Both the position numbers and the translations under genes were made by a program. Positions 42,463 through 51,118 of a DNA stretch of 64,000 nucleotides are shown piece by piece. Position 1 is the stretch's first letter. Each line of letters starts with the position of its first letter. Origin of the DNA: DASYFG01 sp036498565 (GTDB lineage Bacteria > Bacillota > Bacilli > Lactobacillales > Lactobacillaceae); contig DASYFG010000003.1 in assembly GCA_036498565.1 (NCBI GenBank), positions 270,309-334,308 on the forward strand, read 5' to 3'. The notes under the pieces are model-generated. The model was not told where the DNA came from. It made no database searches and saw only the letters and a list, made by a program, of their open reading frames with translations.

Positions 42463-42772
42463 CGTAATTCTCCTATATTGATACATAGTATTTTTGAAAG
42501 CGTTTACAACACTTTCTACAATTTACATCATAAGCATTTGATGATGTAAATACAAGTGGACAAATTTGATATTTATTTCACTTGCGACGATAAATATTCA
42601 TATTTTTTATTATGGTAATTAGGTTCAATAGATAAATAGAAAGTTCATATTGTCACATAGTTCACAAATTTAACATAAATTGTTCACAATTAGGAAAATA
42701 ATAGGTTGCGTATTTGGTATAGACCGCGTATGATGAATCTGTAAACGTTTTCAATTTTTGGAGGAAGAAAAC
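42463..42772. promoter_or_regulatory. mtlA-pgi divergent intergenic region
   Basis: 310 bp without a gene. It holds a cre (TGAAAGCGTTTACA, 42495-42508) at the mtlA promoter, a perfect 11-bp inverted repeat ATTTACATCAT-N9-ATGATGTAAAT (42521-42551), an AT-rich middle with three TTCAYA repeats (42643, 42661, 42683), the pgi promoter TTGCGT-17-TATGAT (42706-42734) and a second cre (TGTAAACGTTTTCA, 42740-42753) just after the pgi transcription start. Confidence 0.7.
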
Positions 42773-44116
42773 ATGGCTCACATTAGTTTGGATTCAACAA
42801 GTGTTAACAATTTCATCGGGGCACACGAACTTGGTGAAATGCAACCATTGGTTACGGCTGCGCATGATCAACTACGCAACCGCACGGGTGCTGGTGCGGA
42901 ATTTACGGATTGGGTAACTTTGCCAACCGATTATGATCAAGAAGAATTTGCCCGCATTCAAGCAGCGGCAAAGCAAATTCAATCTGATTCAGAAGTTTTG
43001 GTGGTGATTGGAATTGGTGGTTCATACCTTGGTGCCAAGGCAGCCATCGACTTCTTGAGCCCAAGTTTCTACAATGAATTGGACCGTGACGTGCCAAAGA
43101 TTTACTTTGCCGGAAACTCAATCTCATCAGCTTACTTAAATGATTTGATTAAGGTTATCGGTGACAAAGACTTCTCAGTCAACGTGATTTCTAAGTCAGG
43201 TACGACGACGGAACCAGCAATTGCCTTCCGTGTCTTTAAGGAATTGTTGGAAAAGAAGTATGGTGCTGAAGGTGCCAAAAAGCGTATCTACGCAACAACA
43301 GACGCTAATAAAGGTGCTTTGCATGACGAAGCTGTTGCTGAAGGATACGAATCATTTGTTGTGCCAGACGGTGTCGGCGGTCGTTTCTCAGTTTTGACAG
43401 CGGTTGGCTTGTTGCCAATTGCTGCGGCCGGAATTGATATTGACGCTTTGATGTCAGGTGCTCGTGCGGCGCAAAACGAATACGTTGAAGCAGATGTTAC
43501 GAAAAACGACGCCTACAAATATGCGGCTATCCGCAACATTTTGTACGCAAAGGGCTTCACAACAGAATTGTTGATCAACTGGGAACCTTCAATGCAATAC
43601 TTCTCAGAATGGTGGAAGCAATTGATGGGTGAATCAGAAGGGAAGAACCAAAAGGGCATCTACCCAAGTTCAGCAAACTTCTCAACAGATTTGCACTCAT
43701 TGGGTCAATACATTCAAGACGGACGCCGTGACTTGTTTGAAACGGTTGTGAAGTTGGATTCACCCGTTTCAAACTTGGATTTGCCAGTGGTGGCTGAAGA
43801 CAAAGATGGTTTGAAGTATTTGGAAGGTAAGACGATTGACGAAGTCAACACTGGTGCTTTTGAAGCGGTAACGTTGGCCCATGTCGATGGTGGCGTGCCA
43901 AACTTGGCCGTTCATTTGCCAGCACAAGACGCCTTTACTTTAGGAAACTTGATTTACTTCTTTGAATTAGCAGTCGGTATTTCAGGTTACTTGTTGGCGA
44001 TCAACCCCTTCAACCAAGAAGGCGTTGAAGACTACAAGCGTAACATGTTTGCCTTGTTGGGTAAGCCTGGTTACGAAGAACAAACAGCCGTTATTCGCGA
44101 ACGTTTGGGTAAGTAA
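42773..44116 (+). CDS. pgi: Glucose-6-phosphate isomerase
   Basis: 447 aa; interconverts glucose-6-phosphate and fructose-6-phosphate. Motifs: VVIGIGGSYLGAKAAI, VISKSGTTTEPAIAFR, the signature FSVLTAVGLLPIAAAG, and LGNLIYFFELAVGISGYL near the end. Length is typical of Gram-positives. I chose the ATG at 42773, eight bases after GGAGG; earlier in-frame codons overlap the ribosome binding site. Strong codon bias. A cre overlaps the transcription start, suggesting CcpA repression. Confidence 0.97.
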   Translation: MAHISLDSTSVNNFIGAHELGEMQPLVTAAHDQLRNRTGAGAEFTDWVTLPTDYDQEEFARIQAAAKQIQSDSEVLVVIGIGGSYLGAKAAIDFLSPSFYNELDRDVPKIYFAGNSISSAYLNDLIKVIGDKDFSVNVISKSGTTTEPAIAFRVFKELLEKKYGAEGAKKRIYATTDANKGALHDEAVAEGYESFVVPDGVGGRFSVLTAVGLLPIAAAGIDIDALMSGARAAQNEYVEADVTKNDAYKYAAIRNILYAKGFTTELLINWEPSMQYFSEWWKQLMGESEGKNQKGIYPSSANFSTDLHSLGQYIQDGRRDLFETVVKLDSPVSNLDLPVVAEDKDGLKYLEGKTIDEVNTGAFEAVTLAHVDGGVPNLAVHLPAQDAFTLGNLIYFFELAVGISGYLLAINPFNQEGVEDYKRNMFALLGKPGYEEQTAVIRERLGK

Positions 44117-44125
44117 ATTGGTTTT

Positions 44126-44154
44126 GGAAGCAACTCTTTGGAGTTGCTTTTTTA
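44126..44154 (+). terminator. Terminator after pgi
   Basis: AAGCAACTC-TTTG-GAGTTGCTT with T-run. Confidence 0.85.
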
Positions 44155-44228
44155 TTTTGCACTTTTACTGTCAAATATCAGTATGCTTTACAAAATAAAA
44201 TGACAGGACTATAATCATAGGCATTCGT

Positions 44229-44242
44229 TGAAAGCGGTTACT
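44229..44242 (+). promoter_or_regulatory. cre-like site before the HAD-fba operon
   Basis: TGAAAGCGGTTACT, matching the CcpA consensus core except one base, 38 bases before the HAD start. Confidence 0.55.
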
Positions 44243-44279
44243 TAAAATAGATTTTTAAATTGAAAAATGGAGAAACGCA

Positions 44280-44873
44280 ATGAATAAACCCAAGTTGTTT
44301 TTGGATATGGATAATGTGCTAGTTGATACGTTGTCGGTACTAAATATAACGGATCCAGTGCCGTTTGGTGTAAAAAAGCCCGATCAAATACCTGGTATTT
44401 TCCGTCATTTAGAACCAGTATCGGGTGCTGTGGAAGCTGTGGGAAAACTTTCTCGCTACTTTGAGTTATACATTTTATCAACGTCGCCGTGGGAGAATGC
44501 GAGTGCATGGCAAGATAAATTACTTTGGCTGGCCGAATATTTTGGCAAAGACGAAGACAGCCCTTTTTATAAGCGAGTTATTCTCACCCACGACAAGGGG
44601 CTATTGCATGGAGCAGGTGGCATTTTGGTGGACGATCGACCATATCATGGCGCGAGCGCATGGGATGATACGATTACCAATAGTTTTTGGTTGCAATTTG
44701 GTTACGATGAACGATTGGTTTGGGATCGGGAATTAGTTGACTTTTTGGTGGAAGTTGCGAAAATTTTGCCTACTGAACCAAGTTTGCGTCGAGCTATACA
44801 AGATGCAAATAAACATAACTATGATTTGCACGGTGATCGTGAAAAATTCGAAGCAGCAGATTGGGAGAAGTAA
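44280..44873 (+). CDS. HAD-family 5'-nucleotidase-like phosphatase
   Basis: 197 aa. HAD motif I FLDMDNVLVDT, motif II ILSTSPW, and a late motif GILVDDRPYHGASAW. The layout fits the NT5C (deoxyribonucleotidase-like) group; the substrate is uncertain and may be a sugar phosphate, given that fba follows by ten bases. GGAG precedes the ATG. Codon use is more AT-rich than pgi, with ATA codons downstream, so the pair may be acquired. Confidence 0.75.
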   Translation: MNKPKLFLDMDNVLVDTLSVLNITDPVPFGVKKPDQIPGIFRHLEPVSGAVEAVGKLSRYFELYILSTSPWENASAWQDKLLWLAEYFGKDEDSPFYKRVILTHDKGLLHGAGGILVDDRPYHGASAWDDTITNSFWLQFGYDERLVWDRELVDFLVEVAKILPTEPSLRRAIQDANKHNYDLHGDREKFEAADWEK

Positions 44874-44883
44874 GGAGTACAAA

Positions 44884-45765
44884 ATGATTACTAACAGTTT
44901 AGAAATGCTACAAGATGCACGAGATAAAGGTTATGCAGTAGCGTCATTTAATACTAATAATTTGGAGTGGACAAAAGCTATTTTGTTAACGGCGCAGGCG
45001 GCGAATTCACCGGTAATGATTCAGGTGACGGCTGGCGCGGCAAAGTATATGGGTAACTTAAAGACAGCTTATCATTTGATTGTTGATTTGCATGAAGCGC
45101 TTAATATAACAGTGCCGGTGGCGATTCATTTGGACCATGGGAATTATGAAGATGCTAAATTAGCGATTGAATTGGGCTTTACATCGGTAATGTTTGACGG
45201 TTCACATTTTCCGATTGAGGAAAATTTAGCAAAAACACACGAAATCGTTGAGTTGGCACATGCGAAGGGGGTAACCGTAGAGGCAGAAGTCGGAACTATT
45301 GGTGGTGAAGAAGATGGGCTTGTTGCAGTTGGAGAAATTGCGCCAGTCGAGGATGCAGTGGCACTCATTAACACGGGAGTAGATATATTGGCGGCAGGTA
45401 TTGGTAACGTGCACGGACCCTATCCAGCAAATTGGAAGAGCTTAGATTTTGCGCATTTGGCTGATATTCAACAAGCCGTAGACGAAGCAACAGGCAGGGC
45501 AGTGCCGTTAGTTTTGCACGGCGGAAGTGGTATTCCTGATGAACAAATACAGCGCGCTATTTCTTTAGGTGTTGCTAAAATCAATGTTAATACTGAGGGG
45601 CAGCTAGCCTTTCACAAAGCTGTGCGTGATTTTGTTTTATCTGGTGAAGATTTACGTGGAAAAAATTACGACCCTCGAAAATTTTTAGCACCGGGAACAA
45701 ATGCGATTATAACAGCATTTACAACGCGAATAGATGTATTTGGTTCAACTGGCCGGGCCTATTAA
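44884..45765 (+). CDS. fba: Class II fructose-bisphosphate aldolase
   Basis: 293 aa; Zn-dependent cleavage of fructose-1,6-bisphosphate. Zinc ligands lie in AIHLDHGNYEDA, GNVHGPYP and LHGGSGIPDEQI; VEAEVGTIGGEEDG is the family marker. Tagatose-bisphosphate specificity cannot be excluded. TAAGGAG precedes the ATG, and an in-frame reading from 44737 merely overlaps the HAD gene. Codon use is weakly biased with several ATA codons, unlike eno/gap/pgi, so this may not be a main glycolytic aldolase. Confidence 0.88.
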   Translation: MITNSLEMLQDARDKGYAVASFNTNNLEWTKAILLTAQAANSPVMIQVTAGAAKYMGNLKTAYHLIVDLHEALNITVPVAIHLDHGNYEDAKLAIELGFTSVMFDGSHFPIEENLAKTHEIVELAHAKGVTVEAEVGTIGGEEDGLVAVGEIAPVEDAVALINTGVDILAAGIGNVHGPYPANWKSLDFAHLADIQQAVDEATGRAVPLVLHGGSGIPDEQIQRAISLGVAKINVNTEGQLAFHKAVRDFVLSGEDLRGKNYDPRKFLAPGTNAIITAFTTRIDVFGSTGRAY

Positions 45766-45768
45766 AGT

Positions 45769-45806
45769 AAAAAAGGTGATGACATATAATTGTCATCACC
45801 TTTTTT
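45769..45806. terminator. Bidirectional terminator between fba and the CdaR-type gene
   Basis: GGTGATGACA-TATAAT-TGTCATCACC between A and T runs. Confidence 0.9.
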
Positions 45807-46818
45807 ATATTTGGGTTGCTTGATAATGCAATAAGGATAGATAAAGCACGACTAAATCTGTATAATGACGCGGATCTAAACCAGTTAAGTCATGGATTTT
45901 GTCTAACCGATAAGCAAGGGTGTTGCGATGTACATGTAAAATATCAGCTGTGTCCTGTAATTTGCCATCTGTTTCAAAGAAAGCCCAGAATGTGTCTAAG
46001 AGTTCATCTGCATTCGCAACAGCGCTTGGATTCCAAGACAACGAAAAAGATTTTTCGGCAGTGAGTACATGGTGTAGATAACGTGCATGCTGATAATCCA
46101 TGTTGGTAATGTTGGCGGGCATGTTTTGAACAACTTCCAATGCGATTGAGGCTTGTTCGTGAGCAGTCTTCATGTGATGGCTTAAGTCAGAGATACCGAA
46201 CATGACATTTTGGAGCATAGCTAATTCCCATTGGGATTCCGTTAAAATCATGACATGTGTAGTGGTGTCACTGTCAAAGTGATTATCAGTTGGATAATCT
46301 GAGATATGCCCCTTGGCGATAACAACGAAATGGGCTTGCTTTAAATCAATACCAAAGCGAGCAGCATTTTCTAAAAAATTGGTGTCATACGTTTCGGTAT
46401 TGAGGGCTAGCCACTCTTTGAGAAAATTAATTCGTGAAATATTGGCTGGTCGCTGCACGTCGTCGCTGTGAATGATTTCATGCTCAATGATTAAATTGGC
46501 CTGTTGGTGAACTAATTTAATCCACGGAGACAATAAACTAATCTCACCTGTAATGATTAAACTGCCGAGCGTTTGTTCATCGAATCTTAAAGGCATTGCA
46601 ATGACTTTTAAAATATCGGATTTTACAGGGATGGTGGTCAGTAATAATTCCTCATTGCTAAATGACCATGCAGTGAAGGGTAATGTCTCACGTGCGACAA
46701 AAGGGGCTTGTGCAGCGAGTATTTTGCCATTGGTGTTTGTGATTGCCAGGGAACTTGGTGGCATTTGGTCACTTAGTTGCGTCAAAAGTTTCTCAGCTAA
46801 TGGCTGCGTTAATCTCAT
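45805..46818 (-). CDS. CdaR-type (sugar diacid recognition) transcriptional regulator
   Basis: 337 aa. The N-terminal sensory domain (MRLTQPLAEKLLTQLSDQMP) matches the diacid-recognition domain of CdaR-like activators. The C-terminal PucR-type HTH (KLQDTADILHVHRNTLAYRLDKIHDLTGLDP) binds DNA. In other bacteria such proteins activate glycerate/sugar-acid genes; here its place between fba and glpK suggests control of glycerol or related carbon use (inference). GGGGTGG precedes the ATG (46816-46818), and a perfect cre (46832-46845) lies just upstream, so CcpA probably represses it. Confidence 0.82.
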   Translation of the reverse strand: MRLTQPLAEKLLTQLSDQMPPSSLAITNTNGKILAAQAPFVARETLPFTAWSFSNEELLLTTIPVKSDILKVIAMPLRFDEQTLGSLIITGEISLLSPWIKLVHQQANLIIEHEIIHSDDVQRPANISRINFLKEWLALNTETYDTNFLENAARFGIDLKQAHFVVIAKGHISDYPTDNHFDSDTTTHVMILTESQWELAMLQNVMFGISDLSHHMKTAHEQASIALEVVQNMPANITNMDYQHARYLHHVLTAEKSFSLSWNPSAVANADELLDTFWAFFETDGKLQDTADILHVHRNTLAYRLDKIHDLTGLDPRHYTDLVVLYLSLLHYQATQI

Positions 46819-46831
46819 TATTCCACCCCTT

Positions 46832-46845
46832 TGAAAGCGTTTTCT
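46832..46845 (-). promoter_or_regulatory. cre site upstream of the CdaR-type gene
   Basis: TGAAAGCGTTTTCT, a full CcpA consensus, 14 bases from the start codon. Confidence 0.7.
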
Positions 46846-46956
46846 TTGTGAGTATCGTAACGTTTTTTTTGAATTTGTGCAACTGCACAAATGAATTTGG
46901 TGATTATTACATTATCAATTTTTGAAGACTAGGTTATGATAAATGCGTGGTAAACA

Positions 46957-46970
46957 AGTAAGCGCTTACA
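46957..46970 (+). promoter_or_regulatory. cre site upstream of glpK
   Basis: A perfectly symmetrical core, GTAAGCGCTTAC (46958-46969), downstream of the -10 TATGAT (46935-46940), so CcpA could block elongation. Confidence 0.75.
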
Positions 46971-46995
46971 TTAACCAAAAACAAGGAGCAAAGAA

Positions 46996-48501
46996 ATGGC
47001 AAAGTACATTTTGACAATTGATGAAGGAACGACAAGCACACGCGCTGTCATTTATGATAAGCAAGGAAATGTTGTCACCAGCGCTCAGCGCGAAATTACA
47101 ATGTTTTATCCTAAGCCCGGTTGGGTCGAACAAGATGCTAACGAAATTTGGATAGCAGTTCAGGCGACAATCGCCACAGCACTCATTCAATCCGGTATTC
47201 AACCAACTGACATTGCCGGCGTTGGAATTACAAATCAACGTGAAACAACCGTTGTTTGGGATAAAGAAACGGGATTGCCGATTCATCGTGCCATTGTTTG
47301 GCAATCACGACAAACAGCGCCAATCGCGGAAAAATTGGTTGAAGATGGACACACTGATCAAATTCACGCCACGACTGGTTTGACAGTAGATGCGTACTTC
47401 TCGGCGACGAAAATTCGTTACATTTTAGACAATGTGTTGGGCGCACAACAACGCGCCGAAAGTGGAGATTTATTGTTTGGCACAATCGACACGTGGATTT
47501 TGTGGAAGTTGACGGGTGGTGCGGTGCACGCAACGGACTACACGAACGCCTCACGGACGATGTTGTTTGATATTAACAAGTTGCAGTGGGACAACGATAT
47601 TTTGCAGATGTTGAACATTCCAAAGGTGATGCTACCAGACGTGCGTTCGTCATCGGAAGTTTATGGAAAAGCCATGCCGGTGCATTTCTTCGGCGCAGAA
47701 GTGGAAATTGCCGGAATTGCCGGTGACCAGCAAGCGTCATTGTTTGGCCAATTGGCTTTGGAGCCCGGTACGGTGAAAAATACGTACGGCACGGGAGCAT
47801 TTATCGTGATGAACACCGGTGACAAGGCAATTTATTCAAAGCGTGGCCTGATTACGACAATTGGTTATGGCTTGGATGGCAAAGTCACTTATGCGTTGGA
47901 AGGTTCAGTTTTCGTGGCTGGATCGGCCATTCAATGGTTGCGTGACGGCATCAAGATGATTGAAAAATCACCCGAAAGTGAAGCGTTGGCGATTGCTTCT
48001 GAAAACGATGATGAAGTGTATGTGGTGCCGGCCTTTACTGGTTTGGGGGCGCCGTACTGGGATTCAGAAGCACGCGGTGCAATTTTTGGTTTGACGCGGG
48101 GAACAACGCGAGCAGATTTTGTCAAAGCGACATTGCAATCACTGGCTTATCAATCAAAAGATGTGGTTGACACCATGTCGGCGGAAACAGAAATTCGCGT
48201 GCCAGAATTACGCGTGGACGGTGGGGCGTCTTTGAACAATTACTTGATGCAATTCCAAGCAGACATTTTGGACACGCCAATTTTACGCGCGGCAAACGTT
48301 GAAACAACAGCAATCGGCGCAGCGTACTTGGCAGGTTTGGCAGTAGGTTTTTGGAAGGACACTGACGAATTGAAGTCTTTGCAACAAATCGGTAAAACTT
48401 TCCAACCCGAAATGCCGGCGGAACGGGCCGAAAAGTTGTACGGCGGCTGGCAATTAGCTGTCAAAGCCACGCAATCATTTAAGCCTGAGGAGGGCAAGTA
48501 A
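46996..48501 (+). CDS. glpK: Glycerol kinase
   Basis: 501 aa; phosphorylates glycerol to glycerol-3-phosphate. The N-terminus ILTIDEGTTSTRAVIYD and the FGGY signatures (GLTRGTTRADFVKATLQS) are present. The Gram-positive HPr-phosphorylated histidine is retained in PVHFFGAEVEIAG, so PTS status can tune the enzyme. AAGGAG precedes the ATG. First gene of glpK-glpO-tpiA2-glpF. Confidence 0.97.
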   Translation: MAKYILTIDEGTTSTRAVIYDKQGNVVTSAQREITMFYPKPGWVEQDANEIWIAVQATIATALIQSGIQPTDIAGVGITNQRETTVVWDKETGLPIHRAIVWQSRQTAPIAEKLVEDGHTDQIHATTGLTVDAYFSATKIRYILDNVLGAQQRAESGDLLFGTIDTWILWKLTGGAVHATDYTNASRTMLFDINKLQWDNDILQMLNIPKVMLPDVRSSSEVYGKAMPVHFFGAEVEIAGIAGDQQASLFGQLALEPGTVKNTYGTGAFIVMNTGDKAIYSKRGLITTIGYGLDGKVTYALEGSVFVAGSAIQWLRDGIKMIEKSPESEALAIASENDDEVYVVPAFTGLGAPYWDSEARGAIFGLTRGTTRADFVKATLQSLAYQSKDVVDTMSAETEIRVPELRVDGGASLNNYLMQFQADILDTPILRAANVETTAIGAAYLAGLAVGFWKDTDELKSLQQIGKTFQPEMPAERAEKLYGGWQLAVKATQSFKPEEGK

Positions 48502-48502
48502 C

Positions 48503-50320
48503 ATGACGTTTTCTGTGAAAGAGCGTGCGAACTACGTGAAGCGGCTCAGCACGGAACAATTTGATGTCACCATTATCGGTGGTGGAATTACGGGGGCTGG
48601 CATTGCTTTACAAGCTGCGGCAAGTGGTTTAAAAACAGCGCTGATTGATATGCAAGATTTTGCGGAAGGGACGAGCTCGCGATCAACAAAATTAGTTCAC
48701 GGTGGCATTCGGTACTTGAAAACTTTTGATGTAGATGTGGTGGCCGATACGGTCAGTGAACGGGCGCGTTTGCAACGAATTGCACCTCATATTCCGCGAC
48801 CTTCCAAAATGTTGATGCCGCTATATGACGAGCCGGGTCAAACGTTTACGCCGTTCAGCGCCAAAATTGCAATGGAACTGTACGATAAGTTAGCTGCCGT
48901 ACCAACAGATAGTGAATGGTCAAATCAATTACTATCTCCCGAGCAAGCCCGTGAGTATTTGCCAGAGCTTGATGACACTGGCTTAAAAGGATTGGCCATC
49001 TATCTAGATTATCAAAATAACGATGCCCGTTTGACAATTGAAAACATCAAACAAGCGGTAGAAGATGGTGCGGTAGCGGTGAGCCATATCAAAGCAACGC
49101 GCTTTGTGAACAATCAGGATGGACGTGTTAATGGTGTATTGGTTACAGACGTGTTGAATGGCGGTGACTTTGTTATCCAAAGTCACATTGTCATCAATGC
49201 GGGCGGTCCCTTTAATGACTTGGTGCGTGGCTTAGATGGTCAACAGCATGAACAACATATTCGACCAACAAAGGGTGTGCATCTTGTCATTGATCAAAGT
49301 AAGTTACAAGTGCCACATACTGTCTACTTTGATTCAGGTTTCAATGATGGACGGATGTTGTTTGTGATACCGCGTGAAAACAAGACGTATTTTGGTACCA
49401 CAGATACAGATTATAAAGGTGATTATGAACATCCCACAGTTGAACAAGTTGACGTCGATTATTTACTTACTGCGGTGAACAAGCGTTTCCCTGGTACGGA
49501 TTTGACAATTGATGATATTGAGGCGAGTTGGGCTGGTTTGCGACCTTTGATTGGTGGTGGCGACTACAATGGTAATGCGTCCCAGGCTAAAGTCACGGAT
49601 GATGATTTACGAACACTTGACACAACTTTGCAGCGTTACTTCCATGAGCAGATTGACCGTGAAGCTGTCGAAAAAACGATTGCGGAGTTAGGGACCAGCA
49701 AAGCAGCTGCTTCCACTGTCTCACGTGGTGCTGATGTGCAAGTTGGTGACAATGGTGTTGTACACGTGCTTGGTGGCAAGTTGACAGATTATCGTTTAAT
49801 GGCTGTGAGTGCTTTGCAAAAAGTTGTCGAATTACTTTCTGAAATTAGCGAAGAGAAATTCACATTAATTGATTCAACGCAGTATCAAATTTCAGGAGGA
49901 CATTTTAACCCTGACGACGTGAATGGTGCTATTAACGCGTATGCAAAAGAATTACAGTCAGCGGGACTGGACGAAGATGAATCCTTGGATATTGCAAATT
50001 TCTACGGTTCAAATTCGTCAAAAATTGCAACATACGTCAAAAAGGGGTACGCAGCTGAAGGTTTAACTTTAGGTCAAACCGCAACGCTACATTACGCACT
50101 GGACGAAGAGGCGGTGGTTCGGCCTATTGATTATTTATTGCGCCGGACAAACTATCTTTTGTTCCGTTCCGATATTTTAGATCAAATTGAAGATGCTGTT
50201 ATAGATGAGATGGCGCGTGTATTGCACTGGACTTATGCTGAAAAGTTGGCAATGAGAGCGGAATACTTTACTTTCCGGAACGAGGCACAATTGAAAAGTT
50301 TGAAAGGAGCGGTTCAATGA
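48503..50320 (+). CDS. glpO: Alpha-glycerophosphate oxidase (H2O2-forming)
   Basis: A 605-aa FAD enzyme that oxidises glycerol-3-phosphate to DHAP using O2 and releasing H2O2. The FAD motif is VTIIGGGITGAGIALQAA, with GTSSRSTKLVHGGIRYLK. The roughly 50-residue extension around residues 345-400 is usual for GlpO rather than dehydrogenase GlpD. One base after glpK; AGGAGGG precedes the ATG. More AT-rich than glpK. The end overlaps tpiA2. Confidence 0.9.
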   Translation: MTFSVKERANYVKRLSTEQFDVTIIGGGITGAGIALQAAASGLKTALIDMQDFAEGTSSRSTKLVHGGIRYLKTFDVDVVADTVSERARLQRIAPHIPRPSKMLMPLYDEPGQTFTPFSAKIAMELYDKLAAVPTDSEWSNQLLSPEQAREYLPELDDTGLKGLAIYLDYQNNDARLTIENIKQAVEDGAVAVSHIKATRFVNNQDGRVNGVLVTDVLNGGDFVIQSHIVINAGGPFNDLVRGLDGQQHEQHIRPTKGVHLVIDQSKLQVPHTVYFDSGFNDGRMLFVIPRENKTYFGTTDTDYKGDYEHPTVEQVDVDYLLTAVNKRFPGTDLTIDDIEASWAGLRPLIGGGDYNGNASQAKVTDDDLRTLDTTLQRYFHEQIDREAVEKTIAELGTSKAAASTVSRGADVQVGDNGVVHVLGGKLTDYRLMAVSALQKVVELLSEISEEKFTLIDSTQYQISGGHFNPDDVNGAINAYAKELQSAGLDEDESLDIANFYGSNSSKIATYVKKGYAAEGLTLGQTATLHYALDEEAVVRPIDYLLRRTNYLLFRSDILDQIEDAVIDEMARVLHWTYAEKLAMRAEYFTFRNEAQLKSLKGAVQ

Positions 50321-51114
50321 CCAAACGAACGCCATTTATTGTGGCTAATTGGAAAACGAATAAAAAGACCCAAGATGTTTATGAATTTTTAGATGCTATT
50401 CGAGATCATTTGCCAGCTAGTGATGTTGTGGAAACGGGTATCGCAGCCCAAGATATTTTCTTACACGAAATGGTTAATTATGCTGGTGGTTTGAGTGAAT
50501 CAGTTAAAATTGTTGCTGAAAATGTGCACTGGGCTGACGAAGGATCATATACTGGAGAAACATCGCCGGCTGCGTTGGCAGACATTGGCGTAAATTATGC
50601 AATTGTCGGTCACTATGAACGTCGTAAAATGTTTAAAGAAACAAATGGCACGATTGGCTTGAAAGTTGCAGCAGCCTTGCGCAACGGAATTTCACCAATC
50701 GTGGCGATTGCTGAAGATACGACAAGGTATAATCCAGAAGACGTTGAAATGGCACCTTTGACAGAAATTGCTATCGCTTTAGCGGGAATTTCAAAAGAAG
50801 ATGCACATCGCATCGTGATTGCCTATGAGCCTGCGTGGGCAATTGGCGCAGCTACAGCACCCTCTAATGAGATTGTTCAACATGCTGCTAAAGTAATTCG
50901 TGCTTCGTTGGCGCGTCTGTTTACCCAAGAAGTTGCTGATAAAATTCGTATTCAATACGGTGGCGCCGTGACGCCAGATAATGCTGCTGAAATTTTAGCC
51001 CAACCAGATATCGATGGTCTGCTAATTGGTCGTGCAGCACTAGATGCAGATAAATTTTTGAACATGGTACAAGCAGCAGTGAATCAAACTAAAATCACTG
51101 CGCAGGAAGGTTAA
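50317..51114 (+). CDS. Triosephosphate isomerase, copy 2 (glycerol operon)
   Basis: 265 aa, a second TIM in the window, placed to convert DHAP made by GlpO. Catalytic Lys in VANWKTN, His in VGHYERRKMF, Glu in IAYEPAWAIG; phosphate loop YGGAVTPDNA. As in copy 1, the Ser of HSERR is replaced (Tyr here), and CVGE reads AIAED. The ATG overlaps the glpO stop by four bases (AAAGGAG upstream). Base composition is more AT-rich than copy 1, so it probably came in with glpO rather than by recent duplication. Confidence 0.9.
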   Translation: MTKRTPFIVANWKTNKKTQDVYEFLDAIRDHLPASDVVETGIAAQDIFLHEMVNYAGGLSESVKIVAENVHWADEGSYTGETSPAALADIGVNYAIVGHYERRKMFKETNGTIGLKVAAALRNGISPIVAIAEDTTRYNPEDVEMAPLTEIAIALAGISKEDAHRIVIAYEPAWAIGAATAPSNEIVQHAAKVIRASLARLFTQEVADKIRIQYGGAVTPDNAAEILAQPDIDGLLIGRAALDADKFLNMVQAAVNQTKITAQEG

Positions 51115-51118
51115 GTTC

